A DNA stretch of 64,000 bases from Artocarpus heterophyllus. Lineage: Eukaryota > Streptophyta > Magnoliopsida > Rosales > Moraceae. The DNA lies in NCBI GenBank assembly GCA_025403435.1, contig CM046351.1, positions 26,749,730 through 26,813,729 on the forward strand, in the 5' to 3' direction. Positions 33,601 through 46,528 of this stretch are shown piece after piece. Within the stretch, counting starts at the first letter, position 1. Each line of letters starts with the position of its first letter. A model generated the notes under the pieces. The model saw nothing but the letters and a program-made list of their open reading frames with translations, had not been told where the DNA came from and searched no databases. Made by a program: the position numbers and the translations under genes.

Positions 33601-36600
33601 AATTCTCAACAATTGTCAATACGAAATTGGCACGAGGTCAGGCTTTTTATCCTTCCACAAAATATGAGTTAGGGGACACTAATTGATGGTGTTAAATTAT
33701 ATAACAAATACAATAAGGCATAAAGGGGAAAAAACAAAAGAAAAAACAAAACAAGTGTTTTGTTCTGTTTTTTAGGAAAAAGATAATTTTATGAAAGTTT
33801 ATTCTACTAATTTCAGACCTATTTGGCAAAGCTTTTGTTTTGTTCTTTTAGTCAATAGAAAAAGTGAAATAAAAGTTGTAGTGTTTTATTAAGCATTTGG
33901 TAAAAGGGCTTAATGGTTTTAAAAAAATTTTAATAAGTAATAAAAAAAATCTCTTCTTTAAAAGAGAAAATTAGAGAGAAAGGCTCTACAAAAACAAAAA
34001 GAGGGTGCATTTTGGAGTCGGTGGTCTGGTGTTTGGTTAGGCTGCCAGCCTCCAAAGTTCTTTGGGAATCACAAAGGTCATTGATGCCAAGTTCGTGTCA
34101 ACAGAAGTATGAGTAGTCACCAGGATGGAGCCATTCAAGGGGAAGAAGTCTTCATTCTTCTATCGTAGATCTAGGACGTGTTCGATGCAAGATTTTGTTG
34201 GAACTCCAGGAAGTAGGTCATGGAAGGAAGGCGAAGGAGGTAGACCAGAGCATGTGGTAATCTCTGCCTACTGACGAAGGTGCATGAGATCCATGTGCCA
34301 CTGTATTTTCATCGCTTTCATTGCCATTTTGGGAGCTTTTTTCCACAATCGCTTCTACCATGCTTCACATAATTCTGTCATTGAGGAGCTTGATTTCGTT
34401 GGGTTGATCTTTTTGGATCTTTATAAAGTTTATGGTTTTTATGTTTTTTTGTTTAGTTTAGTTCTATAATAATGGTAATGGTTTCCCCATCTACCGATGT
34501 TTTGTCTCAGCTAGAGGGTGGTCTCCCCATTGCTCTTTGCTTGCGTTGTGTGACTTGGGTACATTTTGGGATTAGGATGTGGCTTATCTTGAGTCTTTTC
34601 TATGTGGCCAAATCATGTTATTATGCCACTTATTGAAGGAGGCCTCTCCATTGTTGGGTTAAAGATACGTTTGTATTGTCTAGTCGTATAAGTGACACCC
34701 ATTTCTATATCTTTGGATTTGTCCAATTCCTAGCTCTTTAATGGTTCTTTATTTCATTTTATTGCTGATCTGATTAAAAAAAAATGAACTTTTCAATGCC
34801 TTATTAAAACTTTATTGTATGTTTTAAAGTCTATCTTTGATTTTTTTTTTTTTTGAGAAAATATATTTTGTGACTTTAATTCAAAGCACTTTTAGAGAAT
34901 CAAAATGCTTCTATCAAATTATTTAAATGTTTTTAAAAACAAGTTTTAGACTCAAAAAGTAAAAAAACAGCAACTTCTAGGATGTCTTACTAAACATTTT
35001 CATGTATTATATCGAAGTATAACCCATACAATGTGGGCGATTAATTATTATGGATGAGAAAAGCAAAAAACCTAGACAAGACAAGTTGAGGGTGTGGAGC
35101 CTACATACACACACGCACTTAATGCCATTCACAGATATGGCTTCTCACGTCTCTCATAAGTCAGTTATAAGTTTGCTGATGCGTAGGGTAGTATGTAGTG
35201 AGAACAAGAAAGCGGCTTCACGCCATCATTCCCAATCGTTACACGTTACGTTAGGTCCTTTTCGTTAACTATACATAGTAGACCCATTTCTAAATGTTTC
35301 TGACAAAAGGTCCGGGTCAGCCTTGTGATCATGATTACATGAGATATTTTTATTTCTTTTTCCTCTATAAGTTTGTTTTATCTCCTTGGGTTCATTTGTT
35401 TCCTTACTTCCTTAACCAAAGTATGATAGTGAGTTCATTAGTAATATGAAAGCATTACAAGTCATACTATTGCAAAGATTCAAAAGAATTAATTTAACTT
35501 GATTATGCCTCAACTTTTTCAAGTTGAAGGTTGGAGTAAGCCAATTACACGATGGCGAACATTTTTAGAGCATTTTTCACCGGATAAATAATCGATTTTG
35601 AAAGAAATTATCTTCACCTTCTTTCAGATATGAATCGGGCTAATTCAAAAGAGAAGAACTTGTATTAACTTCGATTCAAACATGGGTTCAATTTATACTT
35701 CATGATTGAAAAATAGTAACCATCTCCACAAAGAAGGAAAACAAGGTCTGCCTAAAGAAATGTTTTGAGAAAATGCAGAACCTTTCAATAAGACAGTGCT
35801 TCATAGACTCCTCTCGATATGAAATATTTTAAACATATGTTCCATCGTTCCTTACTTCAGAAAGCTATCTAAATTTGCTATTTTTTAAACACTTTTTCAG
35901 ACTTAATGTTAATACTAAGTAGCAACCGAAAATTTGTATCTATTTTAATTGTATTATGCATAGATGTAATTATTAAGAACGTGCTCTACTCTTGAGCTAA
36001 TAGCCCATGATACAGCCCTTCCACTGGGGACTTGCTTTGCCGAAAGCGAGAGAGACCTCCTGCCTTCTTTTCTTTTTTACGTCCCCAAGTTGCCAAACGG
36101 TAGGGACAAGAGGGTATAAAAAAAAAGGGATCATATCTAAGATAATAAGACCTATGTTCAAGTTTAACTTAGACGTAGCTTGTTTCTTCCTGGGTGTAAA
36201 GCATAGTAAAATCTTTTCTTTTTTTTTTTTTTTTGGTGGGGGAGGAGGGGATTAGTCAAATGAATAACAAGAATATTTCTACTAGAACATCTTTTATAAA
36301 TCCTTGTAGAGATATTTTATTAATATTTTGAGGGATAAGCAATTAGACGCTTTTACATCCAAATCATGAATGTTTGAATCCATATTATAGAAGAAGACAT
36401 TGCTTTTGTTAATTCAAATTGAAGGATAATATAAGACCGATCTAGTCTTGACATCATAGATATCCTTAGTTAATCCATTTATTATTATTTCGGAGAATTG
36501 GTTTCAAGGAGTAGCCCCAACAAATTAAGAACTACTCACTATGTAAACCTTAAATCCTCATGAAACAAAACTTGTTTCGTATCGGAGAAATTAAATTTTG

Positions 36601-37039
36601 AGTTCATGGGGTATGAGCAACCCCAAATCATATTATACCAAACTGATTTTGGAGCGTCGCCTAGTCACATAAGTTCATAGCAAGCAACTCCTACGGACCT
36701 AAGGGCTTTTCTCTATATGAGCAAACCTCACCGTCCAAGGCTACCTATATAGCAACCCCAAATCCTCATGAAAACAAACAATTTGTTTCATGAATAAACA
36801 TGGAATGATGTGACTAATGGACTTGGCAATACCCTCGTTACGGGAGATTTTGTCTCAATCACAATCCCACAATTTCTAAAATACTTAGAGTAAAATTGAA
36901 TATGGGAGCTTCTATACATGAATCCTATACACTAGACACAACCTTTGTCAAGTTATGAGGTCTAATTTAACATTCTAATGAACAATTGCCCTACATAAAG
37001 AATTACAGGGATTGATGATAATTTCATTAAGGATAGTTT
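33601..37039. other. Intergenic DNA, possible MITE and LINE-like debris
   Basis: No gene is supported. ACCTATTTGGCAAAGCTTTT near 33819 and, reversed, GTTTAGTAAGACATCCTAGA near 34996 could be the arms of a hAT-like repeat. Between them, 34470-34785 ends ATTGCTGATCTGATT plus an A run, like the 3' tail of some plant LINEs. Both readings are weak. At 36549 and 36758 two related segments, CTCATGAAACAAAACTTG and CTCATGAAAACAAACAAT, occur about 210 bp apart; the second forms a hairpin (CATGAAAACAAACA with ATTTGTTTCATG). Confidence 0.4.
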
Positions 37040-37341
37040 TAGGATTTTGCACTTGTAACGGTTGCCCTAGTATTTCTATATATAAAGGGGAAGGGGGTGC
37101 CGAATAATGTATTATTAGAGAGGTTATAGAAAACACAAATAGTTGAATGGTGTATAGTTTCTCTTGTAACTTCTTCTTTATCATGAGTGAATTTTCTGCA
37201 TTGGCTAAAAATAGACATAACTCTCACGTTGAGGGTGAATTAGAATAAATTTTTTTTAAGTGTGTATGTGTGTCTTTTTCGCTTATTTTCTTCTTATGTT
37301 TTTTGCTCTTGATAAAATTAAGGCTTCTAATTTGTAACGAC

Positions 37342-37353
37342 TAGTATCAGAGC
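37342..37353 (+). other. Primer-binding site (tRNA-iMet type)
   Basis: TAGTATCAGAGC matches the plant initiator-Met primer site TGGTATCAGAGC with one change, and lies 20 bases before the gag start codon. Confidence 0.75.
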
Positions 37354-37373
37354 ATTGGACATGAGAGAGTGCA

Positions 37374-38293
37374 ATGGCTGGCAATGAAGGAACTGCACTT
37401 GGAATAAACAAATTCGACGATACAGATTTTGTATTCTGAAAGATGCAGATTGAAGATTATCTATATAGGAAAAAGTTGCACTTGCCCCTTTGGAAAAGAA
37501 ATTAGAAGGAATGAAAGATGAGGATTGGTTCTCCTTGACAAATAGGTTATGGGAGTGATTCAACCACACTATCGAAGAATGTGCTTCATACTATGACAAA
37601 GTAGACATCCATTGTAGGGATGATAAAGGCATTGTCTAATATGTACGAGAAGCCATCTGCAAACAATAAGGTACATCTCATAAAGAAACTGTTTAATTTG
37701 AAGAGGACATAAACTACACCAGTGATAGCACATATAATGAGTTTAACATGATTGTTAACTAATTATCTATTATTGAAATTGATTTTTATGATAAGGTCTA
37801 TGCCCTTATTCTTTTGGCATCTCTACTAAATAGTTGGAAGCCTATAAGCGTTGCTGTTAGGAACTTTATAAGCAAGGAGAAGTTGAAGTTTTATGACATT
37901 AGACATTCAATTCTTATGAATGTGGTTTGTAGGAAAGATTTAGGAGAGACATCTACATCAACATTGAATTCTACCCTAAATGTCGATAATGGGGGTAGAA
38001 CCTTTGTAAAGAATCCCAACAGGAATAGTAGAAGGAAGTTAAGGAATAGCAGAAGCAAGTCCAGATCCAGGAAGAATATGCAATGCTGGAATTTTGGTAG
38101 GACTATCCATCTGAAAAAGAACTATGGAGCACCAAAGAAGAATGAAGATAAAGGAAACAACAATGCAATACAAAGACCGAAAAGGTACAAGATACTCTAC
38201 TTTTGTCTATTGATAGTCTTATTGATTTTTGGGTCCCTTGAAGCATTTTTTCACACCATTATACACTATGAAATAATGGAAAATTATATATAG
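37374..38293 (+). pseudogene. Ty1/copia gag remnant
   Basis: From the ATG the frame reads MAGNEGTALGINKFDDTDFV, F, stop, KMQIEDYLYRKKLHLPL, close to the usual copia gag start. The open frame 37814-38293 continues LASLLNSWKPISVAVRN, EKLKFYDIRHSILM and an R/S-rich stretch. The zinc knuckle CWNFGRTIHLKKNY has lost its second and third cysteines (F and Y) and the glycine before its histidine, which remains. The frame then reads out of gag. Several stops and one frame change occur. Confidence 0.8.
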
Positions 38294-40333
38294 TTAGGAA
38301 TTATAAAAATGTTTATCTTGCTGATGGAGAAGCTATAGATATTGTGGGTACTGTTGAAGTCAGTTTGAGGATGCCAAACGAGCTTGTTTGGAAAATTCAC
38401 AAGGTGGAACATGTAACAAAACTAACATATAATTCGATCTTAGCCTGCTAGCTTGATGATGAAGGATATAATTTGTCTTTTAATGGTAGTTTCTAAAAAG
38501 TTTACAAAGGAGGCTATGGTTATTACTTGAGGAAATAAAACAAGGAATTTTTACATCACTTCTAGTAGCAGAGATATGATTGTTAATGTTGTTGCTGATT
38601 CTAATTTATAGCGTTGTAGACTTAAGCACATAAGTGAAAAGGGTATAAAAGTATTTCAGTCCAAAATGAAGCTACTAGGGTGGGTTCAATTTTGTTGAAC
38701 ATAGTTTGTGTGAAGGACGCAAAAGATTCAGTTTCCCTAAAGTTGGAAAGAAGTTAATAGCAGCAAAATTGGAATTGCTTTATATTGACATGTAGGGACC
38801 TTCAATTGTTACTTCTCTTAAAGGCTCTAATTACTATGTGACTTTTATTGATGACTCAAAGAAAAAAAGGTTTGGCTTATTTCTTGAAGAATAAATCTAA
38901 TGTCTTTGATGCTTTCAAGAGATAAAGAGCGATGGTTGAGAATGAAACAAATTTACAGGTGAAGTGCTTGCAGTCAAATAACTAAGGAGAATTACTTGAT
39001 AAGGACTTCACAAAGAACTAAGTCGATAATGGCATCAAGATGAAGAAGACTATTCATAGAAAGCCTTAGCAAAATAGTGTAGCTAAAAAGATGAACATTA
39101 CATTAACCAAGTGCACTGGGAGCATGATATTGCATGCAGGGCTACCAATGTTTTAGGCTGAAGGGGTTAGCATTGTAGCCTATTTGATCAATAGGGGTCC
39201 TTCAACACCATTAGATTGTAGAATTCTAAAGGGGAATTGAAGCGGCAAAGAAGTAAACGTTTCTTTCTTAAAGGTATGTGGTTTTTTTTTTTTTTATATT
39301 CATATTGATATTGCTGCTAGAAGCAAACTTTATGCTAAATTTAATAAGTGTTTCTTTATTAGCTATAGTGATATTTGAGTTTCATTATCCTTTTTAGGAT
39401 GAGTATAATTGAAAGGTTATTACAAATAAAGATGTGATCTTTAACAAAGGAGTCCTATATAAGGATAAATTGACAACAAAATCTTAAAGCATAACTACTA
39501 AAATTCAAGAAGTTTGAGGTAATTCTATTAAGAGATATTCCATTAATCAAGGTGTAGAATCTAGAATATGAAGATCAAGAAAACAATATAGCTCTAGAGG
39601 TATATCAGAACACCCTTGTTATCAAACCTAGAAGATCTTCCAAGATTATCAAACAACCATAGAGGTATTCCTCATCATTGCACTATATTTATTGATGGAT
39701 AGATGTGAACTATGAAGTTATGAGGAAGCTATGCTAGTTAATGGATCAATCAAATAGGAGTTAGTAACATTTAGATGGATTCACTATATCCAATTAGACA
39801 TGATATTCGCAGAGTTACACAAAAAGAAGAAGGCCTTAAAAAATAAATGAGTATACTACATAAAAGAAGAGTTGGAAGCAAGTGGTATAAAGTAAGACTT
39901 GTTGTAAAAGAATTTAAGAATAAGAAAGCATTAACTATGTAGAGATTTTATCTCCAGTGATAAAATAGACAACAAATATAATAGTACTTGGATTAATGGC
40001 ACAATAAGGCTTGCATGTAGAGCAGTTGGATGTAAAAACCACTTTTTTCATAGTTATTTGGAGGAAGAGATTTACATGATGCAACTACAGGATTTTAAAG
40101 TATAGGAAAGAAGAGAATGGTATGCAAACTTTAGCAAAGCTTGCATGGTCTTAAATAGGCTGCAAGACATCGATGTAAAAATCTTAATAGTTTCATGACA
40201 AATAATGATTTCTTGAGGTGTTAGACAAATCATTGTTGCTATGTAAGGAAATTTGACAAATCCTACATTATTCTATTACTACATGTTGATGACATGTTGA
40301 TTACAGATGCTTACAAATAGGAGATTGATAAAA
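38294..40333 (+). pseudogene. Ty1/copia protease-integrase-RT remnant
   Basis: Readable blocks in copia order are VYLADGEAIDIVGTVEVSL near 38310, KLIAAKLELLYIDM near 38750, SNYYVTFIDDSKKK near 38827, VENETNLQVKCLQS near 38936 and LINRGPSTPLDCRI near 39188. The RT box reads HVDDML at 40282-40299 instead of YVDD. Everything lies on the plus strand with frequent stops and frame changes. Coding ends near 40333 at the Athila LTR. Confidence 0.75.
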
Positions 40334-40622
40334 TGATTTTATTAGTTACCCTAACATAAATATTTTGTTAATTCTTAAGTAATTTAGTATTTTGTATGTT
40401 ATGTATTTATTTTTATTTAAATTTGAATAAAATTTAGTCACATATGTTTTTAAATATGTCTTTAAGTTATTTTTATTTTTATTTCACATTTATATATTTA
40501 TATGTTATTTTTATGTTTTATCAAGAAAAGAAGGCATTTTTGAAGAATTTTGGGCGGGTATGCACACACCCCAGTGCATAAAAGCGGGGCCCTAACACCA
40601 TATCACTAGCTAAGGCTCACAG

Positions 40623-42634
40623 TGTTGGAAAAATAGTATGCAGTAGAATTTTAAAATTTTTCATCAGAGTAATTTTTAAAACACAAGTTTGACATGCTAT
40701 ATGTATAAATTAACCAGATCTTACTAACCTTTATATGCCGAAGAACTCTCGTAAAACGTGAAGAGAAGTAACCTTCCAAAAGAGCCTCAACCAACTGGTC
40801 TTCTCTGCTATTCTCTATCCACGGCCGGAGTGAGTGTGGGCTCACACGTATAGCTCTTCCGCTAGGTGACTCTCCTTCCAACCAATCGAGAGAACCCAAA
40901 GCAAGTGTTCGTGATTTGTGAACAAAAGCTCTCAATGAGTTTTCAAATTCTCAGTAGCAGAGTATCACTCTTAATCTCTCAATTAAGCTAAGTAACTTTT
41001 AAAACTTAATCCCTTTATATAGAGATTGGTCTGGGGTCAGTCCTTATCAGATTAGGTATCAAAAACTCAAAACAGAATCAAGTTTGGATCAATATCTGAT
41101 AAGATCCGTGTGGAAACACGTGATCTTATCCTTCGCTGATTGGTAGGACGAACAGGCCCCATCGGTAGGCCGAACACGTCCATCGACAGGCTGAACTGCA
41201 GAAAAAAAATCTCGCGAATCTTTTCTTTTCCACTCGAGATTCTATAGGATAAAGGCTCAGTTTTAATTCAAATAACCCAATAGATAAGTTATCTGATCAA
41301 AACAACTTTATCTAGATAATCTCTAAGAAAATAAATGAATTCCCAATAATTCTACAAGTTTACCTTGATCTAATTTATCCAAAAATTAAATCAACAGATA
41401 AACAGACTAAGAATTATCTGATCCTTACAATTCAACAAGTTTATCTTGAATTAATTTTTATCATAAAATTAATTCAACCGATAAACAAACATGAGTTATT
41501 TGATTCTTCCAAATTTCAACCAATCTAAAAAATCCGACATAAGTTACCAATTATTAGAAAAGCATACCGTGTCGTTACAGGATGTTGTGAGCTAGCAAAG
41601 GGGACCAAATGGACCTATATAGTTCAAGCTCCTGATAATTATGAAACCCAATATCCCAGATATACATTTCATAATTATCAACTTCAACGCTACTCCACTA
41701 AAAGCTTGGAGCTGCACTCTCGAACTACATAGAATTACGAAGCTCGTACAGCTAAGTCTCCATGACATATCATAATGTATCGTATCCCTATATGATAATC
41801 CACAATCGGCTTAAGGACAAGTTTTGTCTTACCTTCTCGATTATTTTTATCTTACGTTTCATTATCTCACCATCAGAAAACTTACTATCCAATGACAGTA
41901 TACCATTCGATTACACCTATGTATCCAAATGGTTAAGCGCTCCAGTTTTTCAATTATAGGATAACGCATATAAGAGGATATCATTACTCCTAAAGAGGAG
42001 CTATGGATTCCTTATCTATGAATAACAGGTCTACGCTATCAAGATTCATGCCTCCAACATACCGACATGCATACCACTATGATGATGTGGGTGTCACCCT
42101 TTGGTACATCAAAAGACACAAGCTAAGACAACGGGCCCACTATGCATTTCAGGATTAAGATACAATACAAATGATTGTCTAAAGTGAATCGATTTGCCAA
42201 GACAGAATTATTAATCCAAATTCAATTCACTTTATGTCCCGATCCAACACATCGTTACCTATGACAACATGCCAATGTTTCTATTCACGGAGTCCACCTC
42301 TGATGGTCAAGACAAACCATCTCCCGAAAGGTATATAGACAATATAACAATCTTTGCATGAATAAAGCACCCAACTTTATTCTCTCGATTGTGGATCATA
42401 TGATTTAGACCATCACCTTATGAATCGTGTCTTTCGCATAATCTGTCCATCGTATGCCTAATTCTTAAGGTTTAGACCGACAGTCTCAGACTTTTGTTTG
42501 CTTAACATACATTCAACAAATATGAATGTAAAGAGGACAAGATTTGGTCTATTAATAATGAATAAATTCTTTATTGATAAAAATGTCTCCAAAACTTATT
42601 ACATTTTTACTCTTTAAGGCATACATGTCTAACA
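40623..42634 (-). repeat. 3' LTR of the complete copia
   Basis: On the plus strand it runs TGTTGGAAAAATAG to CATGTCTAACA. In element orientation the promoter TATA box, CTATATAAAG, is at 41013-41022. A palindrome array lies at 41140-41197, about 120-185 bp upstream of that box, so in U3. The open stretches at 40651-40935 and 41762-41959 recur in the other LTR and have no recognised product. Confidence 0.93.
41140..41197. repeat. GGTAGGCCGAAC array in U3 of the copia 3' LTR
   Basis: Three copies spaced about 21 bases: TTGGTAGGACGAAC, TCGGTAGGCCGAAC and TCGACAGGCTGAAC. In element orientation they read TTCGGCCTRCC. The array is shared with the other LTR at 48716-48773, where individual copies differ by point changes. 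Confidence 0.8.
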
Positions 42635-42645
42635 ATCTCCCACTT
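42635..42645 (-). other. Polypurine tract of the complete copia
   Basis: On the minus strand AAGTGGGAGAT abuts the 3' LTR. The same tract precedes the 3' LTR of the related copia at 60199-60209. Confidence 0.8.
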
Positions 42646-42648
42646 GCA

Positions 42649-44105
42649 CTAAGTGAGTAAATATAACAAATCTCGCATCCTGATAGCTTCCACATGCCTC
42701 TCGAAGACTCTCCCAGTAAGTGTCTTCATAAATGGATTAGCTAAATTGTCCTCTGACATGTTCTTGCACACCGTGACATGTCCGCCCTCAACGAAATCCT
42801 TTATCACATGATACTTTCGATCAATATGTTTACTCTTCTTATGAAATCTTGGTTCCTTAGCATTAACTACCGCCGTACTGTTATCACAGTACAGTGATAC
42901 CATTTTATCCATACCAGGAACTACCTCAAGATCTCCAACGAACTTGCAGAGCCACACTGCTTCTTTCGAAGCATCACTAGCTGCCACATACTCGGCCTCC
43001 ATCGTTGAATCTAAAGTGCAATCTTACTTAGCACTTCTTCAACTGATGGCATGGCTGCTCAAAGTAAACACAAAACCCGAAGTCGATTTCCTAGAATCCA
43101 GACAGGATTGAAAATCTGAGTTAGTATATCCTAGAGGAGTCAAGTCCTTACATGAATATACAAGTATATACCCTTGAGTCCTTCTCAGGTACTTGAAAAT
43201 ATGTTTTATCGCAATCCAATGGTTCGGTCCTGGATCTGCCTGAAATCGACTTACAATCCCGACCGCATAACTAATATTCGGTCGTGTGCAAAGCATGGCA
43301 TACATGAGACTACCCACTGCCGAAGCATAAGGCACCTTCTTCATGTATTCTCTTTCTTCATAAAACTTTAGAGAGTCTTTCTTAGAAAGAGTAATTCCAG
43401 ACCTAGAAGGTTGCCCACCTTTCTTGGAATCCTGTATTGCAAGCCTCCTGAGAATTTTATCATGTAGCCAGCCTAGGACAAAGCTATTATTTTGTTCTTC
43501 AAATCCTAAAAGATCTAGATACTGAAAACAAAATTAGCCTCACCCAAGTCCTTCATGTCAAACTACTTGGTCAACTATAATTTGACCAATGACAATGCCC
43601 CAACATCATTGTCAATTAGCAGTATGTCATCTACATAGAGCAGTAGAAAAACCACCTTCTTATCTTTAATGTGTTTGTAAACACACGGTTTATCCATATT
43701 TTGTGAGAACCCATAAGTTTTGATCACTTGATCAAATCTTATGTTCCAAGAACGAGAAGCCTGCTTAAGTCCATAAATTGACTTCAGCAGCTTACAAACC
43801 TAACCCTCTTGACCCGTGACCTTGAACCCGTTTGGTTGTTCCATATAAATGGACTCATCAAGATAGCCATTCAAAAAAGCCGTCTTGACATCCATCTACC
43901 AAATCTCGTAGTCGAGAGTGGCAGCTATGGACAAGAGAATCTGGATGGACTTAAGCATGGCTACAGGCAAAAAGGCTTTGACCTTTCCATCCACTCCTCT
44001 TTTCCTCTTGTAGATCCACTTACACCCTATGGGTTTTACCCCTTCGGGAAGATCCACAAGCTCCCAGACCGGATTAGTCTCCATAGACTTCATCTCAATG
44101 TTCAT
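42649..44105 (-). pseudogene. Copia RT and RNase H (complete copy)
   Basis: Reading leftwards, RT starts MKSMETNPVWELVDLPEGVK near 44090 and has the intact catalytic box YVDD at 43626-43637. It continues SAVGSLMYAMLCTRPNISYA (43039-43344). RNase H is in 42649-43002 (MEAEYVAASDASKEAVWLC, KHIDRKYHVIKDFVEGG) and ends LLYLLT before the polypurine tract. Stops or frame changes separate the three open pieces, including one just before MEAEY. The last part matches the copia at 59800-60195 almost residue for residue. Confidence 0.88.
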
Positions 44106-44127
44106 GGCGTCTGTCTAGAGTTTTGAA

Positions 44128-45240
44128 TCAACATCCTCCATAGCTTCTGCGTAAGTATAACATCCTTGTCATGTTCATCCAGTTCAGCCAAAAAGACTTC
44201 CCCATTGAACATATACCTCTTAGGTTCATGCCCGATCCTCCCACTACGTTGAAGCCCCTGAGGTTGTTGTTCAGGTTTGTTTGGCTTTCTACACTGATCG
44301 GAATGGTTTCATTCGAAACCTCTGGAGTGATCGGATCACTCCTTAACTCCTCAAGCACCACTTTGCTTCGAGGTTTAAAGTCATCCATGTAACTCTCCTC
44401 AAGGAAAGTTGTATTAGTTGAAACCACGACTTTATTTTCCTTTGGGTTATAGAAATAACTCCCTTTAGTCCCTTTTGGATATCCTACAAACATGCAAACT
44501 TTTGAACGTGCTTCCAAATTATTCGGATCCTTAAACAGGACATGAGTCGGACATCCCCATATGCGAATATGGTTTAAGGATGTCTTCCTACCCGTCCACA
44601 ACTCGTGAGGAGTTTTAGGGACCGATTTTGAAGGCACATTGTTCAAAAGATAACATGCGGGTTGTAGTGTATATCCCCAAAAGGATGAAGGCAATGATGA
44701 ATAACTCATCATAGACCTGACCATGTCCAACAAAGTCCTATTTCTTCTCTCCGCTACGCCATTCTGCTGCGAAGTGCCCAGCGCAGTCAAATGGGATAAA
44801 ATCCCATTCTCTAATAAGTGTCCTAAGAACTCATCAGAAAGGTATTCTCCACCTCGATCGGATCATAGTGCCTTTATGGGTCTACCTAATTGCTTTTCCA
44901 CTTCAGCCTGAAACTCCCTGAACTTGTCAAAAGTTTCACTTTTGTTGTGCATTAGGTACACATACCTATATCTTGAGTAATCGACAATAAAAGTGACAAA
45001 GTACTCATACCCTCCTCGTGCCTGGATGTTCATCGGTCTGCAAACATCACTATGCACAAGTTCTAGAACCCCTTCGGCCCTATTGCCCTTAGACCTGAAT
45101 GGTCTTTTGGTCATTTTACCCTCCAAACAAGATTCACATTGAGGTATTAATTCCACCTTTAAGTGACTTAAAGGTCCATCCCTTACCAACCTTTGAATCC
45201 TATTCAGGTTAATATAACCAAGGCGCAAATGCCAAAGATA
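44128..45240 (-). pseudogene. Copia integrase (complete copy)
   Basis: The frame 44863-45228 gives the pre-integrase zinc region (RLGYINLNRIQRLV, CESCLEGKMTKRPF) and catalytic core (LVHSDVCRPM, YFVTFIVDYSRYRYVY). A TGA between KAL and SDRGGEY breaks the frame near 44862. The frame 44128-44790 continues TSQQNGVAERRNRTLLDMVR and the C-terminal domain (YPKGTKGSYFYNPKENKVVV). DDE residues are readable, but the protein is split. Confidence 0.85.
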
Positions 45241-45315
45241 AGTCTTATTGAGTTAGAAGTTTTAAGTCTTTTAGAGTTATTATCATTTATCTTAGCATTA
45301 AGCAATAAGTCCATC

Positions 45316-46528
45316 TTAGGTTAAATATAGATTATTTTGCATCCATTCAGAACAGATAAAAAATTTATTTTTACGAATCACCACTTTATCATTAAAAGAA
45401 ACCAAGTAGGAGTCTTTAAATAAACACGGTACAAAAATTAAATTCTTTTTAAATTTAGGAACATAAAAACAATCTTGCAAAAATAAATTCCTATAATTAT
45501 CAAAATAAAGATGGACGTCTCCCACTGCTTTCGCTGAGACCAAGGATCCATCGCCCATCCAAATCGTGAAGTCCTCATGCGGTAGACTTCTCGTTTCTTT
45601 GAACCCCCGCAGAGAAACACAAACATGATTAGTTACACTGGAATCTATGACCCAAATGTCACTTGATTCCTCAACCAAACAAGTTTCTAAATACAAAAGA
45701 TCACAGCTACCTCCTTTAGAAAGGAAGTCCTTGCAATGCTTCTTGATATGCTCGACCTTTCCACAGAAGAAGCACTTAAGCTTCTTTGGGTTCTTTTTCT
45801 TCTTCTTCTTGCTCTTGGTGCTAGCAGGAATAGAAGACTTCCCGTTCTTAGCCCGTTGCTTCTTTCCATTCCCAGAGTTAGGATTGGAACCAGAAGCAAC
45901 TACCATGTTGGCCTCTCCACCCGCAAGAGACTCCTTGATCAGCAGTTCGAGCTCCTGTAACTGTTTCATCAGTTCTGTCAGGGTCATATCCCGTCTATTG
46001 CTTAAATTAAATGTAGCTCTAAATGGAATAAATTCCTTAGACAGCGTCTCAAAGACCATAGTCATCTGAGTTTCAGCATCAATGTTGGCTCTATTGGTTT
46101 AAGCCGCAGCGAGGTAACCCATGACTAACATCAAATGCTCCTTTACAGATGTCCCTGGCCTCTGTCTACAGTTTAGAAGTTTTTGAAGCGCCCCTTGTCA
46201 CTTTTTATGGCTTGGCCTCCAACCATATCGTCACGATTATTCAAGATCTGCTTTGCAGTCCATAATCCTGATGTTGAGCCTGCAGCATGTTATTCATGCT
46301 AGCCATAACATAGCAGCAGGCCTAATCATTAGCAACTTTCCATCGATCATACGCTTGGAATTGCTCATTAGTTGAGTCTCCTGTAGGCTCGGGAGGACAA
46401 GGGGTTGTCAGTACATATTTTAGTTTCTCAAAGGACAGGACGATATCCAGGTTTCATTTCCAATCATTATAGTTCTCACTGGGTAATTGACTTTTGTCAA
46501 GTATCAATGATAAAGTATTTTTAGACAT
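45316..46528 (-). pseudogene. Copia gag and protease (complete copy)
   Basis: Gag starts at the ATG at 46526-46528 (MSKNTLSLILDKSQLPSENY) with stops soon after (DW then K-stop). The open frame 45316-46065 covers the gag C-terminus, a Lys-rich linker, an intact knuckle CFFCGKVEHIKKHC and the protease box WVIDSSVTNHVC, where the expected D-S-G is D-S-S. It then runs into MGDGSLVSAKAVGDVHLYF, common before integrase. It is decayed but easily read. Confidence 0.87.

Larger units (their letters stand above)
37040..40333 (+). mobile_element. Decayed Ty1/copia retrotransposon, 3' end lost to a later insertion
   Basis: A TATA-like CTATATATAAAGGGG at about 37077-37091 and a leader ending TTTGTAACGA precede a primer-binding site at 37342-37353. 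Gag begins with the ATG at 37374. Integrase and RT remnants follow to about 40330, where RT is cut by the LTR of an Athila-type element. The left LTR boundary could not be fixed; the start given is at the promoter. Dense stops show it is one of the older layers here. Confidence 0.7.

Noticed and set aside
33878..33883. GTAGTG as the 3' terminus of the CACTA remnant
   Set aside because: It is about 300 bp past the last subterminal repeat and the adjacent bases do not extend the terminal similarity.
34470..34790. LINE 3' end
   Set aside because: Only an A run and a loosely LINE-like tail are present; no reverse transcriptase and no target duplication were seen, so it was kept as a remark only.
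40651..40935. 94-codon minus-strand frame repeated at 48226-48510 as a conserved small gene
   Set aside because: It is duplicated only because it lies in the two LTRs of one element; it overlaps the LTR's own untranslated sequence and has no known domain.
45647..46069. Plus-strand 140-codon frame
   Set aside because: Antisense shadow of the copia gag and protease, made open by the Lys-rich linker.
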